Below are positions 28,386-38,352 of a DNA stretch of 64,000 nucleotides, in pieces. The stretch lies in assembly GCA_029202845.1 (NCBI GenBank), contig CP119315.1, positions 1,495,501 to 1,559,500 on the forward strand. Reading direction: 5' to 3'. Under the pieces are notes generated by a model that saw only the letters and a list, made by a program, of their open reading frames with translations, searched no databases and had not been told where the DNA came from. This stretch comes from Candidatus Sphingomonas colombiensis. GTDB taxonomy: Bacteria > Pseudomonadota > Alphaproteobacteria > Sphingomonadales > Sphingomonadaceae. How positions within the stretch are numbered: the first letter of the stretch is position 1; the number at the start of each line of letters is the position of its first letter. The translations under genes were made by a program, and so were the position numbers.

Positions 28386-29420
28386 TCAGGCCGGGGTCCA
28401 TGCTTCCGCATCGGGGAGCGGCGCGAAGATCTGATCGATCACATGATCGCTGACCCCCTCCGGCGTCGGCGGATTCCATTGCGGCGCATTGTCCTTGTCG
28501 ACGATCACCGCGCGGACGCCTTCGAGGAAATCGTGGCGCTGCACGACGCGGCTGCCGACCGCATATTCCTGCCGCATCTCATCCTCGAACGTCGCCATCG
28601 CCTTGCCGTCGAGCAGCAGCTTGAGGCTGACCTTCATCGTCTGCGGCGATTTCGTCTTGAGGATCGCCAGCGTCTCGCGCGCGAAATCGCCATCATCGGC
28701 GGCGAGCGCGGCGAACACCTCCTCCAGCCGGTCGGAGGCGAACAAATGGTCGATCTCGGCACGGCGCGCGAGGATCGGCGCTTCCGGCGCGGGGACGGCG
28801 AGCGCGTCGAGCGCCGCTTTCGGCCGCTCGGCGATCCGCGTCTTGGCCTCGGGCAAACGCTCGGCGGGGAGGTAATGCGTGGCGAGGCCGAGCGCGAGAC
28901 ACTCCGCGCCGTTGAGGCGATGCCCGGTCAGCGCGAGATACTGCCCGATCCGCCCCGGCAGCCGCGAGAGATACCAGCCGCCGCCGACATCGGGGAACAG
29001 GCCGATCCCGGTTTCGGGCATGGCGAGCCGCGTATTCTCGGTCGCGACGCGATACCGGCACGGCTGCGATAGGCCGACGCCGCCGCCCATCGTGATCCCG
29101 TCCATGAAGGCCACAATGTCCTTGGCGTAGGTGAACAGCCGATGGTTCATGCGATATTCGGTGTGGAAGAAAGCCCGCGCTTCCGCCCCGTCCTTCGCGC
29201 CGCTTTCGGCGAGCATGCGGATATCGCCGCCCGCGCAAAAGCCGCGCCCCTCGGCATGGTCGATGGCGATGACGTGCAGCGCATCCTCGTTGCGCCAAGC
29301 CTCCAGCGCCTCCAGCACGCCCTCGCACATCGCGATGTTGAGCGCGTGGATCGCCTTCGGGCGGTTCAGGCGGATGCGGCCGACGGCGCCGTCGGTCTCG
29401 ACGATCAGATCTTCGGTCAC
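28386..29420 (-). CDS. 3-hydroxyisobutyryl-CoA hydrolase
   Basis: A 344-residue crotonase-fold thioesterase that releases 3-hydroxyisobutyrate from its CoA ester. GRGFCAGGDIRML, DGITMGGGVGLSQP, and MPETGIGLFPDVGGGWYLS are the hallmark segments of this branch, and the extra C-terminal region (DFLEGVRAVIVDKDNAPQWN) distinguishes it from enoyl-CoA hydratases. The GTG at 29420 overlaps the acyl-CoA dehydrogenase stop (GTGA), so the two are coupled. Confidence 0.92.
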   Translation of the reverse strand: MTEDLIVETDGAVGRIRLNRPKAIHALNIAMCEGVLEALEAWRNEDALHVIAIDHAEGRGFCAGGDIRMLAESGAKDGAEARAFFHTEYRMNHRLFTYAKDIVAFMDGITMGGGVGLSQPCRYRVATENTRLAMPETGIGLFPDVGGGWYLSRLPGRIGQYLALTGHRLNGAECLALGLATHYLPAERLPEAKTRIAERPKAALDALAVPAPEAPILARRAEIDHLFASDRLEEVFAALAADDGDFARETLAILKTKSPQTMKVSLKLLLDGKAMATFEDEMRQEYAVGSRVVQRHDFLEGVRAVIVDKDNAPQWNPPTPEGVSDHVIDQIFAPLPDAEAWTPA

Positions 29421-30562
29421 TGGCGCGTCAGCTCCCGCCCGACGATCATTCGCATCACCTGATTGGTCCCCTCAAGGATCGAATGGACGCGCAGATCGCG
29501 CCAGAAACGCTCGATCGGATAATCCATCAGATAGCCGTAGCCGCCGTGAAGCTGGAGCGCGCGATCGACCACGCTCGATCCGGTATCGGTCGCCAGCCGT
29601 TTGGCCATGGCGGCGAAACGCGTCTTGTCGGGTGCGTTCGCGGTCACCTTGGCGGCGGCGACGTAGAGCAGATAGCGCGCGGCCTGCAGCTCGGTATCCA
29701 TGTCGGCGAGCGTGAATTGCGTGTTCTGGAAATCGGCGATCGGCTTGCCGAACTGCTGGCGATCCTTGGTATAGGCGATCGCCTCGTCGAGGCAGCGCTG
29801 CGCCCCGCCGAGCGAGCAGGCGCCGATATTGAGCCGGCCGCCATCGAGCCCCATCATCGCGAAGCGAAAACCATCGCCCTCCGCGCCGACGCGATTGGCG
29901 ACCGGCACCTTCACATTGTCGAACAGCACCTGCCGCGTCGGCTGCGCATGCCAGCCGAGCTTGCGCTCGTTCGCACCGAACGACACGCCGGGCATGTCCT
30001 TGTCGATGACGAGGCAGGAGATGCCCTTCGGCCCGTCCGCCCCCGTGCGGACCATGGTGACATACACCTCATTCTCCCCCGCGCCGGAGATGAACTGCTT
30101 CGAACCGTTGACGATATAGTGATCGCCCTCCAGCCGCGCCGACGTCTTGAGCGCGGCGGCGTCGGAGCCGGAGCCCGGCTCGGTCAGGCAATAGCTCGCC
30201 ATCCGCTCCATCGTGACGAGATCGGGAAGGTATCGACCCTTGAGGTCGTCGCTGCCGAAGCGATCGATCATCCACGACGCCATATTATGGATCGAGACGA
30301 ACGCGGACGTAGCGGGGCAGCCATAGGCCATCGCCTCCATGATCAGCGCCGCTTCCAGCCGGCCTAGGTTGATCCCGCCCGATTCCTCGCTGACGTAGAT
30401 CGCCGCGAAACCGAGGTCCGCCGCCGCCTTGATCACGTCACGCGGGAAATGATGCTTCTCATCCCATTCCGCCGCGAACGGCGTGATGCGATCGGCGGTG
30501 AAGCGCCGGGCCAGCTCCTGAATCTCGCGCTGGTCGTCGGTAAGGTCGAACTGGTTGGTCAT
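29417..30562 (-). CDS. Isobutyryl-CoA dehydrogenase-type acyl-CoA dehydrogenase
   Basis: A 381-residue FAD enzyme that oxidises a short branched acyl-CoA, here probably isobutyryl-CoA to methacrylyl-CoA. Signatures: YCLTEPGSGSDAAALKT and QLHGGYGYLMDYPIERFWRD; the catalytic glutamate is in VHSILEGTNQVMRM, the normal position for short-chain enzymes. ATG 30562 lies behind GAGAGGAAAT. It overlaps the HIBYL-CoA hydrolase gene by 4 bases and follows a lipoprotein gene by 8 bases. Confidence 0.93.
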   Translation of the reverse strand: MTNQFDLTDDQREIQELARRFTADRITPFAAEWDEKHHFPRDVIKAAADLGFAAIYVSEESGGINLGRLEAALIMEAMAYGCPATSAFVSIHNMASWMIDRFGSDDLKGRYLPDLVTMERMASYCLTEPGSGSDAAALKTSARLEGDHYIVNGSKQFISGAGENEVYVTMVRTGADGPKGISCLVIDKDMPGVSFGANERKLGWHAQPTRQVLFDNVKVPVANRVGAEGDGFRFAMMGLDGGRLNIGACSLGGAQRCLDEAIAYTKDRQQFGKPIADFQNTQFTLADMDTELQAARYLLYVAAAKVTANAPDKTRFAAMAKRLATDTGSSVVDRALQLHGGYGYLMDYPIERFWRDLRVHSILEGTNQVMRMIVGRELTRQ

Positions 30563-30570
30563 ATTTCCTC

Positions 30571-31029
30571 TCAGGCTCCGCACCGCGTGTAGCGCAGTGT
30601 CTGGCCGTCGGCGATGCGGGTGAGCGCGTTGCCATTGTCTTCAAGGGTCAGCGGGGTTTCCTGTTCCCACGACTGCCCTTCGCCGGAGAATGCGAGCGTC
30701 GCCTTGATCTCGGTGGGGGAGATGGTGGCGAGCTGCGTCACGGTGGCGCGCGATTCGTAGAAGGTCAGGCGATCGGGCTCGACCAGCATCAGCCCCTTCG
30801 CGTCGCCCCTGGTCGAGGTGCAATCCGCTGGGACGAGCCCCCAGCGGCCCTGAAAGGCCGCCGGGATGCGTCCGCCCACGATCGCCGTGCCGGGCTCCGC
30901 TACCTTTGCCGGATCGATCGCGTTCACGGTGTTGAACAAGCCGCCCTCGTCGTAGGACACCTCGTTCTTCTGTTCCGGTGCGCACGCCGACAGGGCGGCG
31001 ATCAGCGCGAAGGCCAGCGTGCGTTTCAT
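30571..31029 (-). CDS. Small lipoprotein of unknown function in the valine operon
   Basis: A 152-residue predicted lipoprotein: MKRTLAFALIAALSAC is a signal peptide with the lipobox LSAC, so Cys16 would be lipidated. The mature part (FQGRWGLVPADCTSTRGDA, LTFYESRATVTQLA) is beta-rich with two more cysteines (CTST and the C-terminal CGA) that may form a disulfide. I recognise no family with certainty. It sits between mmsA and the acyl-CoA dehydrogenase gene, 8 bases from the latter, so it is expressed with them, yet a link with valine breakdown is not obvious. Confidence 0.78.
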   Translation of the reverse strand: MKRTLAFALIAALSACAPEQKNEVSYDEGGLFNTVNAIDPAKVAEPGTAIVGGRIPAAFQGRWGLVPADCTSTRGDAKGLMLVEPDRLTFYESRATVTQLATISPTEIKATLAFSGEGQSWEQETPLTLEDNGNALTRIADGQTLRYTRCGA

Positions 31030-31061
31030 CCCGATCACTCCCGTTGCGAAAGGCTTCCCTA

Positions 31062-32558
31062 TCAGCCCATCGTCGGGATGACGAATGCGTTGCCGCCATC
31101 GGGCGAGCCATCCGGCCAGCGCTGGGTGATCGTCTTGACCTTCGTCCAGAACTTCACGCCTTCCATGCCGTGCTGGTTGGTGTCGCCGAACGCCGAGCGC
31201 TTCCATCCGCCGAAGGTGTGATAGGCGACCGGCACCGGGATCGGCACGTTGATCCCGACCATCCCGACATTCACCCGCGCGGCGAATTCGCGCGCGGCAT
31301 GGCCGTTGCGGGTGAAGATCGCGACGCCATTGCCATATTGATGATCGCTTGCGAGCTTCAGCGCCGCCTCGAAATCACCCGCGCGGACGATCTGGAGGAC
31401 GGGGCCGAAGATCTCCTCCTTATAAGCGGACATTTCGGGCGTGACGCGATCGAACAGCGTCGGGCCGATGAAGAAGCCTTCCTCATGGCCCTGCAGCTTG
31501 AAGCCGCGACCGTCGACGACCAGCTCGGCGCCTTCGTCCACGCCGGTCTGAATCCAGTTTTCGATCCGCTGGCGATGCTGCGCGGTGACGACCGGGCCGT
31601 AATGCGCATCCGCATCGGTGGAGACGCCGACGCGCAACGCGTCGATCGCTGGAATAAGCCGCTCGCGCAGTGCGTCCGCCGTCTTGTCGCCGACCGGCAC
31701 CACCACCGGCAGCGCCATGCAGCGCTCACCCGCCGAGCCGAATGCCGCGCCGGAAAGATCCGCGACAACCTGATCGAGATCGGCGTCGGGCATGACGATG
31801 CCATGGTTCTTGGCGCCGCCCATCGCCTGGACGCGCTTCCCGGCATCGACACCGCGGCGATAGACGTAATGCGCGATATCGGACGAGCCGACGAAGCTGA
31901 CGGCGGAGATCGCCGGGTGATCGAGGATCGCATCGACCATTTCCTTGTCGCCATGGACGACCTGGAAAATGCCCTCCGGCATCCCCGCCTCAAGGAACAG
32001 TTCCGCAAGGCGCACCGGCAACGACGGATCGCGCTCGGAGGGCTTGAGGATGAAGGCGTTGCCGCAAGCGGTGGCCATCGCGCCCATCCACAAGGGGATC
32101 ATCGCGGGGAAGTTGAACGGCGTGATACCCGCACCGATGCCGAGCGGCTGCCGCATCGAATAGACATCGATGCCCGGGCCGGCGCCTTGGGTATATTCGC
32201 CCTTCAGCACATGCGGGATGCCGCACGCGAATTCGACCACTTCGAGGCCGCGCTGGATATCGCCCTTGGCATCGGCGACGACCTTGCCGTGTTCGGACGC
32301 GAGCAATTCGGCGAGGCTCTGCATGTTCGCCTCGACCAGTTCCTTGAAGCGGAACATCACGCGGGCGCGGCGCTGCGGGTTGGTCGCGGCCCAGCCGGGT
32401 TGCGCGGCCTGCGCGGCGGCGACCGCGCGATCGAGATCGGCCTGCGTGCCGAGCGTGACGCGAGCCTGCACCTTGCCGGTATTGGGATCGAACACGTCGC
32501 CCATGCGGCCCGCGCCGCCACCGGAATGGCCGGCAATGAGATGATCGATCACGCGCAT
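31062..32558 (-). CDS. mmsA: Methylmalonate-semialdehyde dehydrogenase (CoA-acylating)
   Basis: A 498-residue aldehyde dehydrogenase that turns methylmalonate semialdehyde plus CoA into propionyl-CoA, CO2 and NADH, the last step of the valine branch. Motifs: GITPFNFPAMIPLWM, SFVGSSDIAHYVY, the active cysteine in SAGERCMALP, and the C-terminal NVGMVGINVPIPVPV with GGWKRSAFGD, both diagnostic for MmsA. ATG 32558 follows GGAGAG. It is the first gene of the leftward operon and is divergent from a LysR gene. Confidence 0.97.
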   Translation of the reverse strand: MRVIDHLIAGHSGGGAGRMGDVFDPNTGKVQARVTLGTQADLDRAVAAAQAAQPGWAATNPQRRARVMFRFKELVEANMQSLAELLASEHGKVVADAKGDIQRGLEVVEFACGIPHVLKGEYTQGAGPGIDVYSMRQPLGIGAGITPFNFPAMIPLWMGAMATACGNAFILKPSERDPSLPVRLAELFLEAGMPEGIFQVVHGDKEMVDAILDHPAISAVSFVGSSDIAHYVYRRGVDAGKRVQAMGGAKNHGIVMPDADLDQVVADLSGAAFGSAGERCMALPVVVPVGDKTADALRERLIPAIDALRVGVSTDADAHYGPVVTAQHRQRIENWIQTGVDEGAELVVDGRGFKLQGHEEGFFIGPTLFDRVTPEMSAYKEEIFGPVLQIVRAGDFEAALKLASDHQYGNGVAIFTRNGHAAREFAARVNVGMVGINVPIPVPVAYHTFGGWKRSAFGDTNQHGMEGVKFWTKVKTITQRWPDGSPDGGNAFVIPTMG

Positions 32559-32688
32559 GGGGGCTCTCCACGAATTGGTGTTTGATCGGCTTGTAGCCTT
32601 CCGGCAATTATGCACTCAACCCGCTTAATTTGCCGGGCCGTGATGCGTTTTTGCAGGATCTCGGTTACGCCCTGCTCTCCGGGGCCCA

Positions 32689-32717
32689 CCTCCCATGCCA
32701 GTATTCTGAATGGGAGG
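32689..32717. repeat. Inverted repeat between mmsA and lysR, possible operator
   Basis: CCTCCCAT at 32689-32696 and ATGGGAGG at 32710-32717 are perfect reverse complements around 13 bases (GCCAGTATTCTGA). It lies 45 bases upstream of the lysR start and about 130 upstream of mmsA, where LysR-type proteins usually bind a dyad of this general size. The exact LysR consensus T-N11-A is not clearly met, so its role is a guess. Confidence 0.4.
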
Positions 32718-32761
32718 CGGGGTGGGAGGAGCGGGGTGGAGCCGCGAAAAAGGGAAGGGCA

Positions 32762-33619
32762 ATGCGGAATTGGGATGATCTGCGTGTTTTCCTCGCGGTG
32801 GCGCATATCGGGCGGGTCGCCCCGGCGGCGCGCGCGCTTGGGGTGGACGCCACCACCGTCGCCCGGCGGCTAGCGCGGCTCGAGACGGCGATGGGCGCCG
32901 CGCTGTTCGAGACGGTGGCGGGCGAGCGACGGCTGTCGGAGGCCGGGCAGGCATTGCTCCACCACGCGGAGACGATCGACGCCGCGATTTCCGCCGCTAC
33001 CGAGGGCGAGGTGACGACGGGCGCCGCCGGGCATGTGCGGCTGAGCGTCGCGGAGGGGCTGGCGACGCATGTTCTGGCGCCGCGCGTCCCCATGTTCGCG
33101 GCGATGCATCCGCGCATCCGGCTGGATCTGATCACCGCGTCGGGCTTGCTCGACCCGTCGAAACGCGAGGCGGATATCGCGGTGATGCTCGCCCGTCCGC
33201 GCAACCGGCAATTGATCGCGGCGCGGCTGGTGGATTATCGGCTGCGGCTATACGCCACGCCCGGCCATCTGGCGGCGGCGGGCACGCCGGAAACCGCGGC
33301 GGCGCTGGAGCGGCATGTGCTGGCGAGCTATGTTCCCGAACATCTCCACGCGCCCGAACTCGACTATCTGTCGGAGGTGCATGACGGTCTCGTCGCGCGG
33401 CTGCGCAGCACCAGCATCAACGTCCAGCATGCGATGATCGCGGCGGGCGCGGCGATCGGCATCCTGCCCGATTTCATCGCGAGCGGCGATGCGCGGCTGG
33501 TTCCGGTGCTGCCGCATATCGTGTTGCACCGCGCTTTCTGGCTCGTCACCCATGCCGACGGCCACGCGACACCGCGCATTCAGGCGGTGACGGCATGGTT
33601 GCGGGAGGCGGCGGGGTAG
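32762..33619 (+). CDS. LysR-family transcriptional regulator
   Basis: A 285-residue LysR-type regulator. The N-terminal winged HTH is NWDDLRVFLAVAHIGRVAPA through ARALGVDATTVARRLARLE; the C-terminal periplasmic-binding-like effector domain begins near residue 90 (HVRLSVAEGLATHVLAP). ATG 32762 was chosen because the HTH starts there. It is divergent from mmsA, the usual arrangement for a LysR protein controlling its neighbour, so it may control the valine operon; the effector is unknown. Convergent with rpoN. Confidence 0.9.
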   Translation: MRNWDDLRVFLAVAHIGRVAPAARALGVDATTVARRLARLETAMGAALFETVAGERRLSEAGQALLHHAETIDAAISAATEGEVTTGAAGHVRLSVAEGLATHVLAPRVPMFAAMHPRIRLDLITASGLLDPSKREADIAVMLARPRNRQLIAARLVDYRLRLYATPGHLAAAGTPETAAALERHVLASYVPEHLHAPELDYLSEVHDGLVARLRSTSINVQHAMIAAGAAIGILPDFIASGDARLVPVLPHIVLHRAFWLVTHADGHATPRIQAVTAWLREAAG

Positions 33620-33676
33620 CCGCGCCGTCCCGAAGGGCGTGCGTGAAACGGTGAATGTGGCACGTTCGGGCTCCGC

Positions 33677-33695
33677 AACCGGCCGACCACCGGTT
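33677..33695. terminator. Weak hairpin between lysR and rpoN
   Basis: AACCGG (33677-33682) and CCGGTT (33690-33695) pair across 7 bases, immediately after the rpoN stop in the leftward direction. No T-run on either strand; a weak candidate for a shared terminator. Confidence 0.3.
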
Positions 33696-35177
<1,482 letters not shown>

Positions 35178-35256
35178 CAGCGGTGTTGCGGCACCAGACC
35201 GCCGGGGGCGGGAAAGCGGACCGGCGCCGGCCGCAAGGCAGGGCCGATCCGGGGAA

Positions 35257-36033
35257 TCACAACGAGAAGCCCTCGCCGAGATAGAGGCGGCGGACGTTGG
35301 CGTCTGCGACCAGCTCTTCCGGCGAGCCGCTGAACAGCACGCGGCCGTCGTAGATGATGTACGCGCGATCGACGATATCGAGCGTTTCGCGCACATTGTG
35401 ATCGGTGATCAGCACGCCGATATCGCGGCGCTTCAGATCCTTCACGAGATCTCGGATGTCTGCGATCGAGATCGGGTCGATACCCGCGAACGGCTCGTCG
35501 AGCAGCATGATCGTGGGATCGGCGGCGAGCGCGCGCGCGATTTCGGCGCGGCGGCGTTCGCCACCCGATAGCGCCATGGCCGGCGCGGCACGCAGCCGGG
35601 TGAGGCCAAATTCGTCCAGCAGCTTATCGAGCCGCTGTTGCCGCGCCGCCGGATCGCGGATGCCGAGTTCGAGCACCGCCATGATATTCTTTTCGATCGT
35701 CAGCCCGCGGAAAATCGAGGTTTCCTGCGGAAGATAGCCGAGGCCGAGGATCGCGCGGCGGTACATCGGCAACCCGGTGATATCCTGTCCATCGAGCATG
35801 ATGCGCCCGGCATCGGGATTCACCAGCCCCATCACCGAATAGAAACAGGTTGTCTTGCCCGCGCCATTGGGGCCGAGCAGCCCGACCACTTCGCCGCGCC
35901 CGACAGAAACGGACACGTCGCTCAGCACGACGCGCTTGTCGTAGCTCTTGGCGATCGACACCACCTGCAAGCCATCGGTCAGCGGAGCTTCCGCGATCGA
36001 TTCGATCCGATCCAGGCTGGTCACGTCATCCAT
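35257..36033 (-). CDS. lptB: LPS export ABC transporter ATPase LptB
   Basis: A 258-residue ATPase that drives extraction of lipopolysaccharide from the inner membrane with LptF/LptG. Walker A GPNGAGKTT at about residues 54-62, signature LSGGERRRAEIARAL, Walker B IMLLDEPFAGIDP, and the LptB-specific switch LITDHNVRETLDIVDRAYI. An N-terminal extension of about 20 residues (MDDVTSLDRIESIAEAPL) is present before the conserved domain. It follows lptA by about 119 bases and precedes rpoN, the standard order. Confidence 0.97.
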   Translation of the reverse strand: MDDVTSLDRIESIAEAPLTDGLQVVSIAKSYDKRVVLSDVSVSVGRGEVVGLLGPNGAGKTTCFYSVMGLVNPDAGRIMLDGQDITGLPMYRRAILGLGYLPQETSIFRGLTIEKNIMAVLELGIRDPAARQQRLDKLLDEFGLTRLRAAPAMALSGGERRRAEIARALAADPTIMLLDEPFAGIDPISIADIRDLVKDLKRRDIGVLITDHNVRETLDIVDRAYIIYDGRVLFSGSPEELVADANVRRLYLGEGFSL

Positions 36034-36152
36034 ATTCGCGCCGACCTCGCAGCTTCTTGGGTGCCGCCCAGCGCGTTGCCGCGTGATTGGCAGGATTCAT
36101 GCATGGCCCTTTTGCCCGAGCCGGCATCGAGATGAAAGCCCCGTCGTGCCCG

Positions 36153-36713
36153 TCAGTTCTTGCTGTCGGGCGCGCTGTTGTTTGCGCGCTTTGGCACGGA
36201 GAAGGTGCCAGTGACACGGCCCGAAGGCGCGGAGGTCACGCTACCGCCGGGGACGGTGCCGGTCGACGCCTTGGCGGCGGAGCCGTCGATCACCGCGCGT
36301 CCGGTGTCGAGATTGAGCGTCAGCCGGCCGCCATTGACGGTGTTCGAGCCACCTTGTTGCAGCGAGACGTTGCCGACCATGGTGATGAGATGGCGATTGA
36401 GATCGTACACCGCGAACTGGCTTTTCGCGATCTGGTTCGGCCGCTTGACGATCACGCCGCCCGCCGCGTCGAGCCGCGATACTTGTGGATTCCCGTCCAC
36501 CACCTGCCCCGTATAGGCGACGGTCATGCGTTGCGCGTTCAGCGTCATTTCCGCCTGGCGCACCGCTACATTGCCGGTGAGGACCGCGCGATTCGCCTTG
36601 TCCTGCAACTGGATCTGGTTCGCGCCAAAATCGATCGGTGCTGCCGAATCGTGACGGGTCTGCGCCTGTGCCGTCGTGGTGACGAGGAGCAAAAGGATGG
36701 CTGGGCGCTTCAT
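36153..36713 (-). CDS. lptA: LPS transport periplasmic protein LptA
   Basis: A 186-residue periplasmic bridge protein for LPS. The signal peptide MKRPAILLLLVTTTAQA is cleaved before QTRHD. The OstA-type beta-jellyroll shows as IDFGANQIQLQDKANRAVLT, GNVAVRQAEMTLNAQRM and MVGNVSLQQGGSNTVNGGRL. The C-terminal 40 residues are Ser/Thr/Gly-rich and variable. It sits 8 bases after lptC and before lptB. Confidence 0.94.
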   Translation of the reverse strand: MKRPAILLLLVTTTAQAQTRHDSAAPIDFGANQIQLQDKANRAVLTGNVAVRQAEMTLNAQRMTVAYTGQVVDGNPQVSRLDAAGGVIVKRPNQIAKSQFAVYDLNRHLITMVGNVSLQQGGSNTVNGGRLTLNLDTGRAVIDGSAAKASTGTVPGGSVTSAPSGRVTGTFSVPKRANNSAPDSKN

Positions 36714-36721
36714 GGTCGCCG

Positions 36722-37360
36722 CTATTTCGTGCGTCTCGGCACGATGTGCAAGCGCGCGTTGCCGGTGAGCGTCACGGTATGCGTATCAAGATCGGCGTCG
36801 AACTTGTTGGCGCTGAACGTTCCCTGGTTCACGGTGCCCGTCACAGGGTTGTCGGACTGCATCCGGCGCGTCTTGAGATCGAGCGTCGCGTCACGCGTGT
36901 CTAGCGTATAGCCGTCCGGCCCGCGAAACGCGATCGGGCCGTCGACCGACACCTGTTCGCTATCCATATTATAGCGCCCCTTGTCGGCAACCAGCGAGGC
37001 GGGGCCGTCGGTCAGCCGGATATCGGCGGCGAGCTGCTGGAGGCGAACGATCGGCTCGGCCGAGCTTTTCTGAATCGCGGAGCCCGCGGTCAGCTCGAAC
37101 GGCTGTCCCTTGCCATCTTCACCACGATAGCGCGCGGCCTGGATCTTCAACCGCTCCTTCGCGACCTCGACTTTGTTCTTGTCGAGCACGAACGAAACAT
37201 CGCCCCCCGAGGTGAGTGGCGCCATCACCAGAAAGGCGGTGAGCACGCCGATCAGCACCGGCAGGATCCAGTTCGCCGTGCCGACGATGCGGTCATGCGG
37301 GCTGCCCGGCGCCGCCCAGCGCTGACGCGCGTCCAGCGGAGGGGCTGCCGTATCAGGCAT
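36722..37360 (-). CDS. lptC: LPS export membrane protein LptC
   Basis: A 212-residue bitopic protein: one N-terminal membrane helix (WILPVLIGVLTAFLVMAPL, residues about 31-49) anchors a periplasmic OstA-like jellyroll domain (VSFVLDKNKVEVAKERLKIQ, VDGPIAFRGPDGYTLDTRDA) that passes LPS from LptB2FG to LptA. ATG 37360 was chosen because the upstream part of the frame is antisense-like and unrelated. Its first 8 bases overlap the end of rnd. Confidence 0.93.
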   Translation of the reverse strand: MPDTAAPPLDARQRWAAPGSPHDRIVGTANWILPVLIGVLTAFLVMAPLTSGGDVSFVLDKNKVEVAKERLKIQAARYRGEDGKGQPFELTAGSAIQKSSAEPIVRLQQLAADIRLTDGPASLVADKGRYNMDSEQVSVDGPIAFRGPDGYTLDTRDATLDLKTRRMQSDNPVTGTVNQGTFSANKFDADLDTHTVTLTGNARLHIVPRRTK

Positions 37361-37973
37361 GGGCGAAGATATCGATCTCGGGCCAGCCGGCGAGATCCAG
37401 CTCGGCGCGATGGGGAAGGAAATCGAAACAAGCCTGCGCGAGCGCCATCCGTCCCTCGCGGGTGAGTCGGCGGTCGAACTCTTCCTTGAGCTGATGGAGG
37501 AAGCGCACGTCGGATGCGGCATAATCCTTCTGCGCGTCGGAGAGCACGGGCGCCCCCCAGTCGGAGGATTGCTGCTGCTTGGAGATATCCTGACCGAGCA
37601 ATTCGCGCACCAGCTCCTTCAGCCCATGGCGATCGGTGTAGGTGCGCACCAGCCGCGAGGCGATCTTGGTGCAATAAACCGGCGCCGCGACGACACCGAG
37701 GTACTGGCGAATCGCCGCGAGATCGAATCGCGCGAAATGATAGAGCTTGAGTCGCGCCGGATCGGCGAGCACCGCACGCAAATTGGGCGCGGCATAGTCG
37801 GAACCGGGGGCGAAACGCACCAGATGCTCGTCGCCGCTGCCGTCGGACAATTGCACCACGCACAGCCGGTCGCGCGGCGTGATGAGCCCCATCGTCTCGG
37901 TATCGACCGCGATCGACGCGCCGGGCGCGAACACGTTGGGGGGAAGGTCTTCCTCGTGGAAATGAACGGTCAT
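37353..37973 (-). CDS. Ribonuclease D-type 3'-5' exonuclease
   Basis: A 206-residue DEDDy exonuclease: first motif IAVDTETMGL (Asp, Glu), second YHFARFDLAAIRQYL, third DYAASDVRFLHQLKEEF with the Tyr and Asp. It consists of the catalytic domain alone and lacks the HRDC domains of full-length RNase D (about 375 residues), so it is the short form common upstream of lptC in alphaproteobacteria. Likely role in RNA 3'-end trimming. It overlaps lptC by 8 bases, so rnd and the lpt genes probably share a transcript. Confidence 0.92.
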   Translation of the reverse strand: MTVHFHEEDLPPNVFAPGASIAVDTETMGLITPRDRLCVVQLSDGSGDEHLVRFAPGSDYAAPNLRAVLADPARLKLYHFARFDLAAIRQYLGVVAAPVYCTKIASRLVRTYTDRHGLKELVRELLGQDISKQQQSSDWGAPVLSDAQKDYAASDVRFLHQLKEEFDRRLTREGRMALAQACFDFLPHRAELDLAGWPEIDIFAHA

Positions 37974-38352
37974 TGCGCTGCCCTAGCGGGCGAGCGACCA
38001 TCGCTCAATGCCTTGCAAGGTTGCCATCCGCGCGGAAAAGGCACGAATCGTTAGCTAGTGTGGTATTTTCGCGCGCGCCCTCACTGCGATTCTAAGAGCG
38101 AGACGGCGACGAATCCGCGTTCGTCATGGCTCTTCCTACGACAGCCTGTGCTTATGGTGCGACAGTATTGCAAGTATCGACATGTCAAACCGCGTTCTGA
38201 ATACGATTCTGTTCGCGGTTAGAACAAAGCTGGGCTATGGCTGCATCTGTGGCGCAAAAGGTTTGGTGCCCGAAGAGGTGTGGTTGCAGTTCGCCGTCCG
38301 GCGCGCACCTCTTGACGGCGAAGTCGGGCGGATGGGAAGACGAACGGGGTTT
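37974..38352 (+). promoter_or_regulatory. 379-base gene-free leader of the cold-shock gene with two hairpins
   Basis: The longest stretch without a gene in the window. Two perfect inverted repeats lie near its right end: AACCGCG/CGCGGTT (38188-38194 with 38214-38220, 19-base loop) and TTCGCCGTC/GACGGCGAA (38290-38298 with 38314-38322, 15-base loop), the second ending 30 bases before the chosen start. Long structured 5' leaders are known to control cold-shock genes in other bacteria. No convincing -35/-10 pair was found. The left part, up to about 38050, also carries the rnd promoter. Confidence 0.5.

Noticed and set aside
30978..32585. 535-codon open frame opposite mmsA
   Set aside because: Antisense shadow of a clear MmsA; composition is that of reverse-complement GC-rich coding sequence.
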